In this document: positions 26,223 to 34,140 of the stretch, piece after piece
Position numbering within the stretch: position 1 is the first letter of the stretch
How the letters are laid out: each line of letters begins with the position of its first letter
Assembly (NCBI GenBank): GCA_963750965.1
Contig: CAVVSK010000012.1
Coordinates: forward strand, 62,001-126,000
Direction of reading: 5' to 3'
Length of the DNA: 64,000 nucleotides
DNA from: CANKHA01 sp963750965
GTDB lineage: Bacteria > Pseudomonadota > Alphaproteobacteria > Rhizobiales > Xanthobacteraceae
Position numbers and translations under genes: made by a program
Notes under the pieces: generated by a model
Databases searched by the model: none
Told to the model about the DNA's origin: nothing
What the model saw: only the letters and a program-made list of their open reading frames with translations

Positions 26223-27215
26223 ATGATGCCAAAAGCAGCCTCTTTGGAAATACGGTCGATGCCCGCTTCCGCCCCAGCGAAACCCAGCCACAAGCGTGCC
26301 TTCCAGGCTCGTCTTGCCAGCGTTGCGCATGAGATTGAAGACCTGCTGCAGAAGCTTTTGGGCGGCGAAGTGGAAAACGGCGAAATCGCACGGCCTCCAC
26401 GGCTGCTGGAAGCGATGCGCTACGGGGTCCTTTCAGGAGGCAAACGCATCCGGCCATTCTTTGTGATCGAGACGGCGCGGCTGTTTGACGTGAAACCGGA
26501 ACACGCTGCGATGACGGCGGCAGCGCTGGAATGCGTGCACGCCTATTCGCTGATCCACGACGATTTGCCGGCGATGGACAATGATGCGCTTCGGCGCGGA
26601 AGACCGACAGCGCATAAGGCCTTCGACGAGGCCACCGCAATTCTCGCGGGCGATGCGCTGCTCACCTTTGCCTTCGATCTACTGGCCCGCGAACAAACTC
26701 ATCCGGACGCCGGCGTGCGGGTGGCCCTGGTGGCGGAACTGGCGCGCGCCGCCGGTGTCGGCGGCATGGCGGGCGGACAATTGCTCGATCTCGCCGCCGA
26801 AGGCCGGTTTGAAAAAGTGCAGCCGGGCGCGATCACGGAAAACGCGGTGATGACGCTGGAAGCGATGAAGACCGGCGCGTTGATCCGCGCCGCGTGCGGC
26901 ATGGGCGCCATCCTTGGCAAGGCACCGCAGGCGGCGCGCGGGGCGCTGGATGCCTACGGCTTCGCGCTCGGCCAGGCTTTCCAGATCGCCGACGACCTGC
27001 TCGATCTCGAAGGCGATCCAGAAACTATGGGCAAGGAAACTAACAAAGACGCGGCCGCCGGCAAGGCCACCTTCATTGCCATCCTCGGCGTCGACGGCGC
27101 GCGCGCCCGGCTGGCGGCGCGGGTGGCCGAAGCAGAGGCCGCACTCAGCAAATTTGGTGAAGAGGCCGCGATGTTGCGGGCAGCGGCGCGTTTTGTCGCC
27201 GAACGGCGCGCATAA
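26223..27215 (+). CDS. ispA: Polyprenyl (farnesyl/geranylgeranyl-type) diphosphate synthase
   Basis: Trans-isoprenyl diphosphate synthase of 330 residues. The first Asp-rich motif is HDDLPAMDND (residues about 115-124), the second FQIADDLLDLEGD. Sequence around the first motif is the bacterial IspA type (VHAYSLIHDDLPAMDNDALRR), so farnesyl diphosphate is the likely product. The start may be any of several clustered ATGs (26223, 26226, 26259). It supplies precursors for quinones and undecaprenyl lipids. Confidence 0.92.
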   Translation: MMPKAASLEIRSMPASAPAKPSHKRAFQARLASVAHEIEDLLQKLLGGEVENGEIARPPRLLEAMRYGVLSGGKRIRPFFVIETARLFDVKPEHAAMTAAALECVHAYSLIHDDLPAMDNDALRRGRPTAHKAFDEATAILAGDALLTFAFDLLAREQTHPDAGVRVALVAELARAAGVGGMAGGQLLDLAAEGRFEKVQPGAITENAVMTLEAMKTGALIRAACGMGAILGKAPQAARGALDAYGFALGQAFQIADDLLDLEGDPETMGKETNKDAAAGKATFIAILGVDGARARLAARVAEAEAALSKFGEEAAMLRAAARFVAERRA

Positions 27216-27228
27216 AGCGAGAATCCTC

Positions 27229-27903
27229 ATGGCCGCAAGCAAGCAGCCAATGCAACGCCGCCTGCCGAAGATTTTCCGCATCCTGCACGCGCGCCCGAAG
27301 TTGATTTTTTCCGTTGTATTGGGCGCGGCGTTGGCGCTGTTGCTGCCGCAGGAATGGCGCGGCATCACCCGCGCGCTCCTCGGCTGGGATACCGGTCTCG
27401 CGCTCTATCTCGGGATCGTCTATTGGACTGTCGCTCGCTCGGAGGCGAACCACATCCGCGGGCATGCGGCGAAGGAGGACGAAGGGCGCGTGGCGATCCT
27501 CGCGCTCACCGTCACCGCCACGCTCGTCAGCCTCGCCGCCATCGTGGTTCTGTTGGGAGGCGGCGAAGGCAAGAGCGATCCGGCGCAACTCGCCCTCGCC
27601 ATCGGCACCATCTTCCTGTCATGGGGCTTCGTGCATTCGATCTTCGGGCTGCATTACGCGCACGAATTCTATTCCGAGAGCCCGCAGGGCGGGCTGAAAT
27701 TCCCCGGCGGCGACAAGCCGGACTACTGGGACTTTGTCTATTTCTCTTTCGTCGTCGGCATGACCTTCCAGGTCTCCGACGTGCAGGTGACCTCGCGCCG
27801 TATCCGCCGCACGGTGACGGCGCATGCCATTGTGGCTTTCCTGTTCAACGTGACCTTGCTGGCGATCATGGTCAACATCGCGGCCAGCGCGATCTCGAAC
27901 TAA
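27229..27903 (+). CDS. DUF1345 family integral membrane protein
   Basis: A 224-residue membrane protein with about five to six hydrophobic segments and the DUF1345 signature (FFV-like GGDKPDYWDFVYFSFVVGM followed by TFQVSDVQVTSRRIRR). The start at 27229 is 13 bp after the ispA stop. Function unknown. It ends 7 bp from the convergent molybdopterin oxidoreductase gene. Confidence 0.88.
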   Translation: MAASKQPMQRRLPKIFRILHARPKLIFSVVLGAALALLLPQEWRGITRALLGWDTGLALYLGIVYWTVARSEANHIRGHAAKEDEGRVAILALTVTATLVSLAAIVVLLGGGEGKSDPAQLALAIGTIFLSWGFVHSIFGLHYAHEFYSESPQGGLKFPGGDKPDYWDFVYFSFVVGMTFQVSDVQVTSRRIRRTVTAHAIVAFLFNVTLLAIMVNIAASAISN

Positions 27904-27910
27904 ACAAGGC

Positions 27911-28687
27911 TTACAGCCCACTGAACCAGTTGTAGCCCTGGTCTTCCCAATAGCCGCCGAGATCGTCGTTGGTGACGGCCATTTCCATTACGTATTTCGG
28001 ATTCTTGAAGCCGAGCTTGGTCGGCATGCGGATCTTCATCGGGAAGCCGTAGGCGCGCGGCAAAATCTCATTGTCGAACTTGAACGTCATCTGCGTTTGC
28101 GGGTGCAGCGCGGTCGGCATGTCGATGGTGGTGGAATAGCCTTCGGCGCAGCGGAACCAGACGTATTTCGCGCGGGTGTCGGCGCCGACCCGCTTGAGGA
28201 ATTCGCTCAGGCGCACGCCGGTCCAGCTGCCAATCGCGCTCCAGCCTTCGACACAGATATGGCGCGTGACCTGCTTTTCCTGCGGCAACGCATACAGCTC
28301 CTCCAGCGTCCAGGATTTCTTGTTCTCGACGAGACCGCCGACGATCAATTTGTAAGAAGCGCCGTCGACTTCGGGCGCTTCGTCGAGGCTGTAATAGGCA
28401 TTGAACGGGAAAGGCCGGGTGATCATGCTGTCCGGATAAGTCGGCGCCAGCCTGTTGGGATTGAACAGCAGCGCCTGCGCGCCGTCATTAAATCGTGAAA
28501 TCTTGCGCAGCACGCGCTCGGCGCTGTCGCCGTCGAGAATGTCGCAGCCGGTGAGGAAAGTAAGCGCGCCGAGGCTGCCGGCGCCGCGCAGGAACAGCCG
28601 CCGGGTCGGATCGGGCAACAGCTTGGCAGCGTCCTTGATGAGGAGTTGCTTGTCGACACCAGGGATTAGTTTGTGGATGCGGGCCAT
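27911..28687 (-). CDS. Tat-exported molybdopterin-dependent oxidoreductase, MsrP/YedY1-like
   Basis: A 258-residue sulfite-oxidase-fold enzyme. The twin-arginine signal RRLFLRGAG is at residues 29-37 and is followed by LTFLTGC, a possible lipobox (Cys48). The Mo-ligand Cys is residue 145 in HICVEGWSAIGSWTGV, and FRCAEGYSTTIDM follows. The paired cytochrome b gene lies 9 bp upstream on the same strand. In related systems YedY reduces oxidised methionine in periplasmic proteins. The linked sigF-nrsF-peptide genes match the YedY1 type of chlorine-stress loci rather than the ordinary MsrPQ pair. Confidence 0.88.
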   Translation of the reverse strand: MARIHKLIPGVDKQLLIKDAAKLLPDPTRRLFLRGAGSLGALTFLTGCDILDGDSAERVLRKISRFNDGAQALLFNPNRLAPTYPDSMITRPFPFNAYYSLDEAPEVDGASYKLIVGGLVENKKSWTLEELYALPQEKQVTRHICVEGWSAIGSWTGVRLSEFLKRVGADTRAKYVWFRCAEGYSTTIDMPTALHPQTQMTFKFDNEILPRAYGFPMKIRMPTKLGFKNPKYVMEMAVTNDDLGGYWEDQGYNWFSGL

Positions 28688-28696
28688 TGGATTCTC

Positions 28697-29323
28697 CTAA
28701 TGCCCCCGGATCATGGCGCGCAGGCTTTTCGGAACCAGTAGCGCCATCGCCACATGGATAAGCAGGAAGCCGACAATCGCGACCATAGCAAGGAAATGCA
28801 CGTAGCGCGCTGCGTCATAGCCGCCGAACAAAGCGGTCAATTCCTGCAGCTGGATCGGTTTCCAGATTGCCAGTCCTGACATCACAACAATCACGCCGGC
28901 CAGGATGACACCGAGATAAAGCAGCCGCTGCGCCGCGTTGTAGACCGAGAGGTCGTCATGCGCGAGCTGGCCGCTGAGCGCGGCCTTCACGGCGGCAACG
29001 ACTTCGGACGGGCGGATCGGCAAAAGCTTACGGCGAAAGCGTCCACTGACGATGCCGAGCGTGACATATACGATGCCGTTTATCACCAGCACCCACATCG
29101 CCGCGAAATGCCACAAGAGCGCGCCGGCCAGCCAGCCGCCAATAGTGATGCTGCGCGGGAAGGTGAAGGGAAACAGCGGGGAGGCGTTGTAGATTTGCCA
29201 GCCCGACCCGATCATCACGATGACGGCGACAGCGTTGATCCAGTGCGTGATCCGCACCCAGCGCGGATGGATCACGCTTTCGCGCGATGCCGAATGGGTG
29301 CTGCTGATGTCTACCGATGCCAT
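28697..29323 (-). CDS. Cytochrome b/b6-type membrane subunit, YedZ1-like
   Basis: A 208-residue protein with four to five membrane segments and conserved heme-ligand-type histidines (RVTHWINAVA; LLWHFAAMWVLVINGIVY; RYVHFLAMVAIVGFLLIH). It belongs to the cytochrome b561/Ni-Fe-hydrogenase-type b family. It probably hands quinol electrons across the membrane to the molybdoenzyme encoded 9 bp downstream. AAGGA lies about 8 nt before the ATG. It is co-directional with the Met-rich peptide gene upstream. Confidence 0.88.
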   Translation of the reverse strand: MASVDISSTHSASRESVIHPRWVRITHWINAVAVIVMIGSGWQIYNASPLFPFTFPRSITIGGWLAGALLWHFAAMWVLVINGIVYVTLGIVSGRFRRKLLPIRPSEVVAAVKAALSGQLAHDDLSVYNAAQRLLYLGVILAGVIVVMSGLAIWKPIQLQELTALFGGYDAARYVHFLAMVAIVGFLLIHVAMALLVPKSLRAMIRGH

Positions 29324-29406
29324 CGACCTGTCCTTAGAGCGGCGATTTTACCAGATATACGAACGGGCGTCGCAATAGATGCTTAGGCGAAATGCCGGGC
29401 CGCCCG

Positions 29407-29452
29407 GCGCATGATCCGGCGAAGTGGACGGTTCGCCGATAAGATCATGCGC
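29407..29452. repeat. GATC-flanked palindromic repeat in the peptide-cytochrome b gap
   Basis: Outer arms GCGCATGATC (29407-29416) and GATCATGCGC (29443-29452) are identical to those at 14494-14542. The inner arms differ but still pair perfectly (CGGCGAA / TTCGCCG against CCGAAAA / TTTTCGG). It lies inside the 171-bp gap downstream of the Met-rich peptide gene. Confidence 0.88.
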
Positions 29453-29494
29453 CAGGTTTATAAGTCTGCGCGGGCCCGACATGCGGTCATCTCG

Positions 29495-29731
29495 CTACTT
29501 CGCCATGCCGTCCTTCTTCATGGCGTCGGTCTTTTCCTCTTTCTTCATCATCCCGTCGGTCTTCTCGTCCTTCTTCATACCGTCGGTTTTGCCCATCGTG
29601 TCCGGCTTCGACATCGTATCTGGCTTCGACATGCTGGAGCCTTGCGGCGGAGCCATGGTCTGGGCAACGGCCGCCGGCGCGAGCGCGATGCACATGGCCA
29701 TGGTGAGCGGGAGCATGAGGGATTTAGTCAT
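29495..29731 (-). CDS. Methionine-rich periplasmic pentapeptide (MxKDx) protein, MrpX-like
   Basis: A 78-residue protein. The start at 29731 is fixed by an ideal GGAGGA site and by a Sec signal peptide (MTKSLMLPLTMAMCIALAPAAVAQ has a clear Ala-x-Ala end; predicted mature form from about residue 25). The mature 54 residues contain 9 Met, no Cys and repeated MKKDx/KTDGM units, with otherwise mostly Lys, Asp, Glu, Thr and Ser. This composition fits a sacrificial oxidant scavenger recycled by a methionine sulfoxide reductase. It lies just downstream of nrsF with its own SigF-type promoter. Confidence 0.85.
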   Translation of the reverse strand: MTKSLMLPLTMAMCIALAPAAVAQTMAPPQGSSMSKPDTMSKPDTMGKTDGMKKDEKTDGMMKKEEKTDAMKKDGMAK

Positions 29732-29782
29732 AGCGATTCCTCCAAAGGGACAATGGGTGTTGCAGTCTCCCATCGAACCGCA

Positions 29783-29808
29783 TTCGCGCCGGAGCGGAGC
29801 CGGGTTAC
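29783..29808 (-). promoter_or_regulatory. Predicted SigF promoter of the Met-rich peptide gene
   Basis: On the minus strand the sequence is GTAACC (29808-29803), a 16-nt spacer, then CGAA (29786-29783). This matches the sigma-F motif GTAACC-N16-CGAA described for Caulobacter, as I recall it. The -35 box overlaps the nrsF stop codon. The predicted 5' UTR to the ATG at 29731 is about 45 nt and includes the GGAGGA site. Confidence 0.82.
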
Positions 29809-30488
29809 GCGGCTTTGGAAAAATTCGGAAAGGCCCACAGGCGGGCGCCATAGACCCGGCTCACCACAACCACCAACGCCACGGCGAACGCATGCACCAA
29901 CAGGTCGACGACTGCGGCGTCGAAGGGATGGAACAGGTTGAGCAAGGTGGCCGAGGCCGCCGCCACCGCCAGCCCAGCGATGGCCACCGTCAGGCCGGGA
30001 AGCAGCGAAAAGGCCTCGCGCAGCATGGCGAACATCAGCAGCGAAAATGGCACCGACAGCGCAACGATGATCGCAAGGCATTCCATGGTTTCGCCAAGCG
30101 GCGGGACATAGGTGCCCGGCAGCACGATATTCCGCAGACAGCCGAGCCCGCTGGCGGTGATCCATAACAACAGGGCTGGCATCGGTAGCCAGGCCCAGGC
30201 ACGCGAGCTATCCGGCAAGCTGAGCTGGAAGGCGGCGATGGCAGCCAGCAGCGCAGTGAGCGCGGAACCAAGCATCGCCATCCACATATCGGGCGACGCC
30301 ATGAAGCGTTGCACGAAAGCAGGCAGGTCGGCGATCAGACTCAGCAACAGACCGGCAACGATGACGAAGCCGAGCCATATCACGGCGCGTCTGACGGGCG
30401 ACGGCAGCGGCTGCACCGGGCCCAAATCGGACGCCAGGTCCTCGATCAGCCGGTCATGCGCAGCGTTTTGTGGTGTCGCGTTGCTCAT
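29805..30488 (-). CDS. nrsF: Anti-sigma factor NrsF (DUF1109)
   Basis: A 227-residue protein with a cytosolic N-terminus of about 35 residues and six hydrophobic segments, the layout of NrsF/DUF1109 anti-sigma factors. It starts 3 bp after the sigF stop, so the pair is translationally linked. NrsF is expected to hold SigF at the membrane until a periplasmic signal (oxidised thiols, heavy metal or chlorine stress in studied species) releases it. SGLGCLRNIVLPGTYVPP in the periplasmic loop area contains a Cys that could be a sensor residue. Confidence 0.9.
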   Translation of the reverse strand: MSNATPQNAAHDRLIEDLASDLGPVQPLPSPVRRAVIWLGFVIVAGLLLSLIADLPAFVQRFMASPDMWMAMLGSALTALLAAIAAFQLSLPDSSRAWAWLPMPALLLWITASGLGCLRNIVLPGTYVPPLGETMECLAIIVALSVPFSLLMFAMLREAFSLLPGLTVAIAGLAVAAASATLLNLFHPFDAAVVDLLVHAFAVALVVVVSRVYGARLWAFPNFSKAA

Positions 30489-30491
30489 GCC

Positions 30492-31073
30492 TTATCCTTC
30501 GCGCTCCACGCTTCCACGCAGGGCTTTCAGGGCGCGATGCAGGTTTACCTTCAGGGAACCCTTGCTCCGTTGAGTCAAGGCGGAAGCTTCGGCCAGTGAT
30601 TGTTCATTCAGTACCAAAGATTGCACCGCCTCGCGCTGCCGCGGCGGTAGTGACGCAAGCGCGCGACTGACACGGCCGGTGTTATCCGCGTGCTGCAGCG
30701 CCCCGGTAGGATCAGCCGTCTCGTCGGGATAATTCTCGAAGGCGATCGGCGCATGCAATTCACGCGCGCCGCGGCGGCCGCTTTGACGCAAGAGATCGAT
30801 CGCGCGCCGCTCGGCGATCACCCGCAACCAGGCGGTGAAGGAACGCTTCGGGTCGTAGGTCTGGCGCGCGCGATGGATGGTGAGCAGCACCTCCTGCACG
30901 ACGTCGTCGACCTGATCGGCGCTGACGCCCTGCCGCCTGGCGATGGCCCTAATCAACGGCACGCAATCCCGCAGCAGCGTCTGATAGGCCGTTTTGTCAC
31001 CGGTCTGAGCAGCCGCCATCAAGGCGGATCGGCGCGCATCGTCGGCTGTCGGCTTCTGCTCAACGGTGGCCAT
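30492..31073 (-). CDS. sigF: ECF sigma factor SigF
   Basis: A 193-residue ECF sigma factor. Region 2 includes DQVDDVVQEVLLTIHRARQTY and KRSFTAWLRVIAERRAID; region 4 includes LPPRQREAVQSLVLNEQSLAEA and SKGSLKVNLHRALKALR. The start at 31073 (MATVEQKP) matches the usual N-terminus of the family; an in-frame ATG at 31187 is possible since the predicted promoter lies further upstream. It is first in the order sigF-nrsF-Met-rich peptide-cytochrome b-molybdoenzyme. Confidence 0.92.
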   Translation of the reverse strand: MATVEQKPTADDARRSALMAAAQTGDKTAYQTLLRDCVPLIRAIARRQGVSADQVDDVVQEVLLTIHRARQTYDPKRSFTAWLRVIAERRAIDLLRQSGRRGARELHAPIAFENYPDETADPTGALQHADNTGRVSRALASLPPRQREAVQSLVLNEQSLAEASALTQRSKGSLKVNLHRALKALRGSVEREG

Positions 31074-31225
31074 GCGGCGCCTGGAACGTGTCCTTGCGTG
31101 GGAGGCCAGCATACTCTCTACGGCGCCGCCCGAGTAGGGGATGAAAGCGGTCGCATTAATAGCGGCGAGCATGTTCTTGCGGTGCATTTGCCACCCGGAA
31201 GCCGGAATTCGCTCCTTTCAAATTA

Positions 31226-31251
31226 TTCGTGACCGAGCAGCCCGCGGTTAC
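31226..31251 (-). promoter_or_regulatory. Predicted autoregulatory SigF promoter upstream of sigF
   Basis: On the minus strand: GTAACC (31251-31246), exactly 16 nt, CGAA (31229-31226). This is the same motif and spacing as at 29783-29808. It would start transcription near 31220, giving a leader of about 147 nt to the ATG at 31073 or about 33 nt to an ATG at 31187. The region 31252-31433 otherwise holds only the sdh promoter region, with no further gene seen. Confidence 0.8.
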
Positions 31252-31433
31252 GTCGCCGGCCCGCGAGCCGATCATCGAAATTTGCTGAAGTCCGGTGTGA
31301 AAGGACCGGCTGGCGCTAACCGCCTGCAGGCATACAGAATACAAGCCTCATCGCCTTTACAGCCATGCGGAAATGGCATTGCGCGCGGCCACCGGCCTGC
31401 TTATGGATGGGGACGCAAACGAGGTTCTAATCG

Positions 31434-31841
31434 ATGACCGGGAGCCCGATCCCCCGCCCGAGGCCGCTGTCGCCGCATCTTCAAATCTACCGCCCGACGC
31501 TGACGATGACGATGTCCATTGTGCATCGCATCACCGGGATGGGCCTTTATCTCGGCGCGCTGCTGATTGCCTGGTGGCTGATCGCCGCTTCCTCGGGGCC
31601 GAACGCCTATGCCGTCGTCGAAGGCTTCTTCGGCTCGATCATCGGCCGCCTGGTGCTGTTCGGCTATACCTGGGCATTGATCCACCACATGCTTGGCGGC
31701 ATACGCCATCTGATCTGGGACACCGGCCACGGCTTCGGCGCGCAGGAGCGCGAATGGCTGACGCGCGCGACCATCATCGGCTCTATCTTCCTGACCATCC
31801 TGCTCTGGGCGGTCGGTCTTCTGGTGGTGGGGCCGCGATGA
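31434..31841 (+). CDS. sdhC: Succinate dehydrogenase cytochrome b556 subunit
   Basis: Membrane anchor of complex II, 135 residues with three transmembrane helices. RPLSPHLQIYRPTLTMTMS and SIVHRITGMGLYLG are SdhC signatures; the heme-ligand His is in HHMLGGIRHLIWD. It is the first gene of sdhCDAB. Its stop overlaps the sdhD start (ATGA). Confidence 0.96.
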   Translation: MTGSPIPRPRPLSPHLQIYRPTLTMTMSIVHRITGMGLYLGALLIAWWLIAASSGPNAYAVVEGFFGSIIGRLVLFGYTWALIHHMLGGIRHLIWDTGHGFGAQEREWLTRATIIGSIFLTILLWAVGLLVVGPR

Positions 31842-32233
31842 AGCCCGATGCATTCCACATCCGCACGGCGATGGGCCGCGTCCGCGGGCTGGGCTCGGCA
31901 CGTTCGGGCACCAAGCATTTCTGGCAGGAGCGAGTCACCTCGGTCGCCGCCATTCCGCTGACCATCGCCTTCTTTGTGATCGTGGCGAGCGTGCTCGGGC
32001 GCAATCACGCCGCGGTGGTTCAGATCCTCGGCTCGCCGCTGGTCGCGATCCTGCTGCTGCTTTTCATCGTCAACACCATCTATCACATGTGGCTCGGCAT
32101 GCAGATGATCATCGAAGATTACGTGCATGACGACCTAGCCAAACTGTCGTGCCTGATGGCCAATACTTTCTTCTGCACGGCGGTGGCGCTCGCGTCGGTC
32201 TACGCCATTCTCAAATTGTCATTCGGAGTGTGA
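31838..32233 (+). CDS. sdhD: Succinate dehydrogenase membrane anchor subunit
   Basis: A 131-residue protein with three membrane helices; GLGSARSGTKHFWQERVTS near the N-terminus is typical of alphaproteobacterial SdhD, and the heme/quinone-side motif YHMWLGMQMIIEDYVH is present. The start at 31838 overlaps the sdhC stop; sdhA begins 3 bp after its own stop. Confidence 0.95.
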   Translation: MKPDAFHIRTAMGRVRGLGSARSGTKHFWQERVTSVAAIPLTIAFFVIVASVLGRNHAAVVQILGSPLVAILLLLFIVNTIYHMWLGMQMIIEDYVHDDLAKLSCLMANTFFCTAVALASVYAILKLSFGV

Positions 32234-32236
32234 AGC

Positions 32237-34069
32237 ATGGCGGGTAACGGATCGTCGACGGGCAGCCCGGCGGTGAATGGCCGCGCTTATCCGATCGAGG
32301 ACCATAGCTTTGACGTGCTGGTGGTAGGCGCCGGCGGCGCCGGCTTGCGCGCGGTCGTGGGCTGCGCCGAGGCCGGCCTGCGCACCGCCTGCATCACCAA
32401 GGTTTTTCCGACCCGCTCGCATACCGTCGCGGCGCAGGGCGGTATCGCCGCAGCGCTCGGCAATATGGGCGAGGACGACTGGCGCTGGCACATGTATGAC
32501 ACCGTTAAGGGGTCGGATTGGCTGGGCGATCAGGACGCGATCGAATATATGTGCCGCCATGCGCCGGCCGCGGTTTATGAGCTGGAGCACTGGGGCCTGC
32601 CCTTCTCGCGGCGGCAGGACGACGGCCGCATCTATCAGCGCCCTTTCGGCGGCATGACCACGCATTTCGGCAAAGGCACGGCGCAACGCACCTGCGCCGC
32701 CGCCGACCGGACCGGCCATGCCATGCTGCACACGATGTATGGCCAGTCGCTGCGCCATTCCGCGCAGTTCTATATCGAATATTTCGCCATCGACCTGATC
32801 ATGGATGATGCCGGGCGCTGCCGCGGCGTGGTGGCGCTGAACATGGAAGACGGCTCGATCCACCGCTTCCGCGCCAACATGACCATCCTGGCGACCGGCG
32901 GCTACGGCCGTGCCTATTTCTCCTGCACCTCGGCGCATATCTGCACCGGCGACGGCAATGCCATGGTGCTGCGCGCCGGCCTGCCGCTGCAGGATATGGA
33001 ATTCGTGCAGTTCCATCCCACCGGCATCTATGGCGCCGGCTGCCTGATTACCGAGGGCTCGCGCGGCGAAGGCGCCTATCTGACCAATTCCGAAGGCGAG
33101 CGCTTCATGGAGCGCTATGCGCCGTCAGCCAAGGACCTGGCCTCGCGCGACGTGGTCTCGCGCGCGATGACGATCGAGATCCGCGAGGGCCGTGGCGTCG
33201 GCAAGAACAAGGATCACATTTTCCTGCATCTTGACCATCTCGACCCGGAGCTCCTGCACGAGCGGCTGCCGGGCATTTCCGAATCCGCGCGCATCTTCGC
33301 CGGCGTCGACGTTACCAAGGAGCCGATCCCGGTGATTCCGACCGTGCATTACAACATGGGCGGCATCGCCACGAATTATCACGGCGAGGTTCTGACCAAG
33401 AAGAACGGCGATGCCGACGCCGTGGTGGCCGGCCTGATGGCGCTGGGCGAAGCGGCCTGCGTGTCGGTGCATGGCGCGAACCGGCTCGGCTCCAATTCGC
33501 TGATCGATCTGGTGGTGTTCGGCCGCGCAGCCGCGTTGCGCTGCGCCGAGCTGATGCAGCCGGAGGAAAGCCAGCCGGAGCTGCCAAAGGATTCCGCCGA
33601 TCTCGCCCTTGGACGGTTGGATAAATTTCGCAACGCCTCGGGCAGCACGCCGACCGCGCAGCTGCGGATGCGCATGCAAAGGGTCATGCAGAATAATTGC
33701 GCAGTCTTCCGCACCGGGCCGGTGCTGGAGGAGGGCCACAAGCTCATTCACGACGTGCATGCGGCGATGCCGGACGTGCGCGTCACCGACCGCTCGCTGA
33801 TCTGGAACTCCGACCTGATCGAAACGCTGGAACTCGACAACCTCATGGGCCAGGCGGTGGTCACCATGGATGCCGCGCTCAACCGCACCGAAAGCCGTGG
33901 CGCGCATGCGCGCGAGGATCATCCCAAGCGCGATGATAACAACTGGATGAAGCACACGCTGACCTGGCTGGACGCCGACGGCAAAGTCACCCTTGATTAC
34001 CGGCCGGTCCATACTTACACGCTCACTAACGACGTCTCTTACATCCCTCCCAAGGAAAGGGTGTATTGA
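32237..34069 (+). CDS. sdhA: Succinate dehydrogenase flavoprotein subunit
   Basis: Catalytic subunit of complex II, 610 residues. The FAD-binding GAGGAGLRA, the covalent-FAD His in TRSHTVAAQGG, and the active-site segments HPTGIYGAGCLITEGSRGEGA and NMGGIATNYHGEV are intact. The C-terminal YRPVHTYTL is typical. Located between sdhD and sdhB; a 71-bp gap precedes sdhB. Confidence 0.98.
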   Translation: MAGNGSSTGSPAVNGRAYPIEDHSFDVLVVGAGGAGLRAVVGCAEAGLRTACITKVFPTRSHTVAAQGGIAAALGNMGEDDWRWHMYDTVKGSDWLGDQDAIEYMCRHAPAAVYELEHWGLPFSRRQDDGRIYQRPFGGMTTHFGKGTAQRTCAAADRTGHAMLHTMYGQSLRHSAQFYIEYFAIDLIMDDAGRCRGVVALNMEDGSIHRFRANMTILATGGYGRAYFSCTSAHICTGDGNAMVLRAGLPLQDMEFVQFHPTGIYGAGCLITEGSRGEGAYLTNSEGERFMERYAPSAKDLASRDVVSRAMTIEIREGRGVGKNKDHIFLHLDHLDPELLHERLPGISESARIFAGVDVTKEPIPVIPTVHYNMGGIATNYHGEVLTKKNGDADAVVAGLMALGEAACVSVHGANRLGSNSLIDLVVFGRAAALRCAELMQPEESQPELPKDSADLALGRLDKFRNASGSTPTAQLRMRMQRVMQNNCAVFRTGPVLEEGHKLIHDVHAAMPDVRVTDRSLIWNSDLIETLELDNLMGQAVVTMDAALNRTESRGAHAREDHPKRDDNNWMKHTLTWLDADGKVTLDYRPVHTYTLTNDVSYIPPKERVY

Positions 34070-34140
34070 CCGCTTCATTGGCCGCTTTGCATAGAACGCT
34101 GTCACCTGAGTATTTGCGTCAGCCCACGTAAAAGGGTCCC

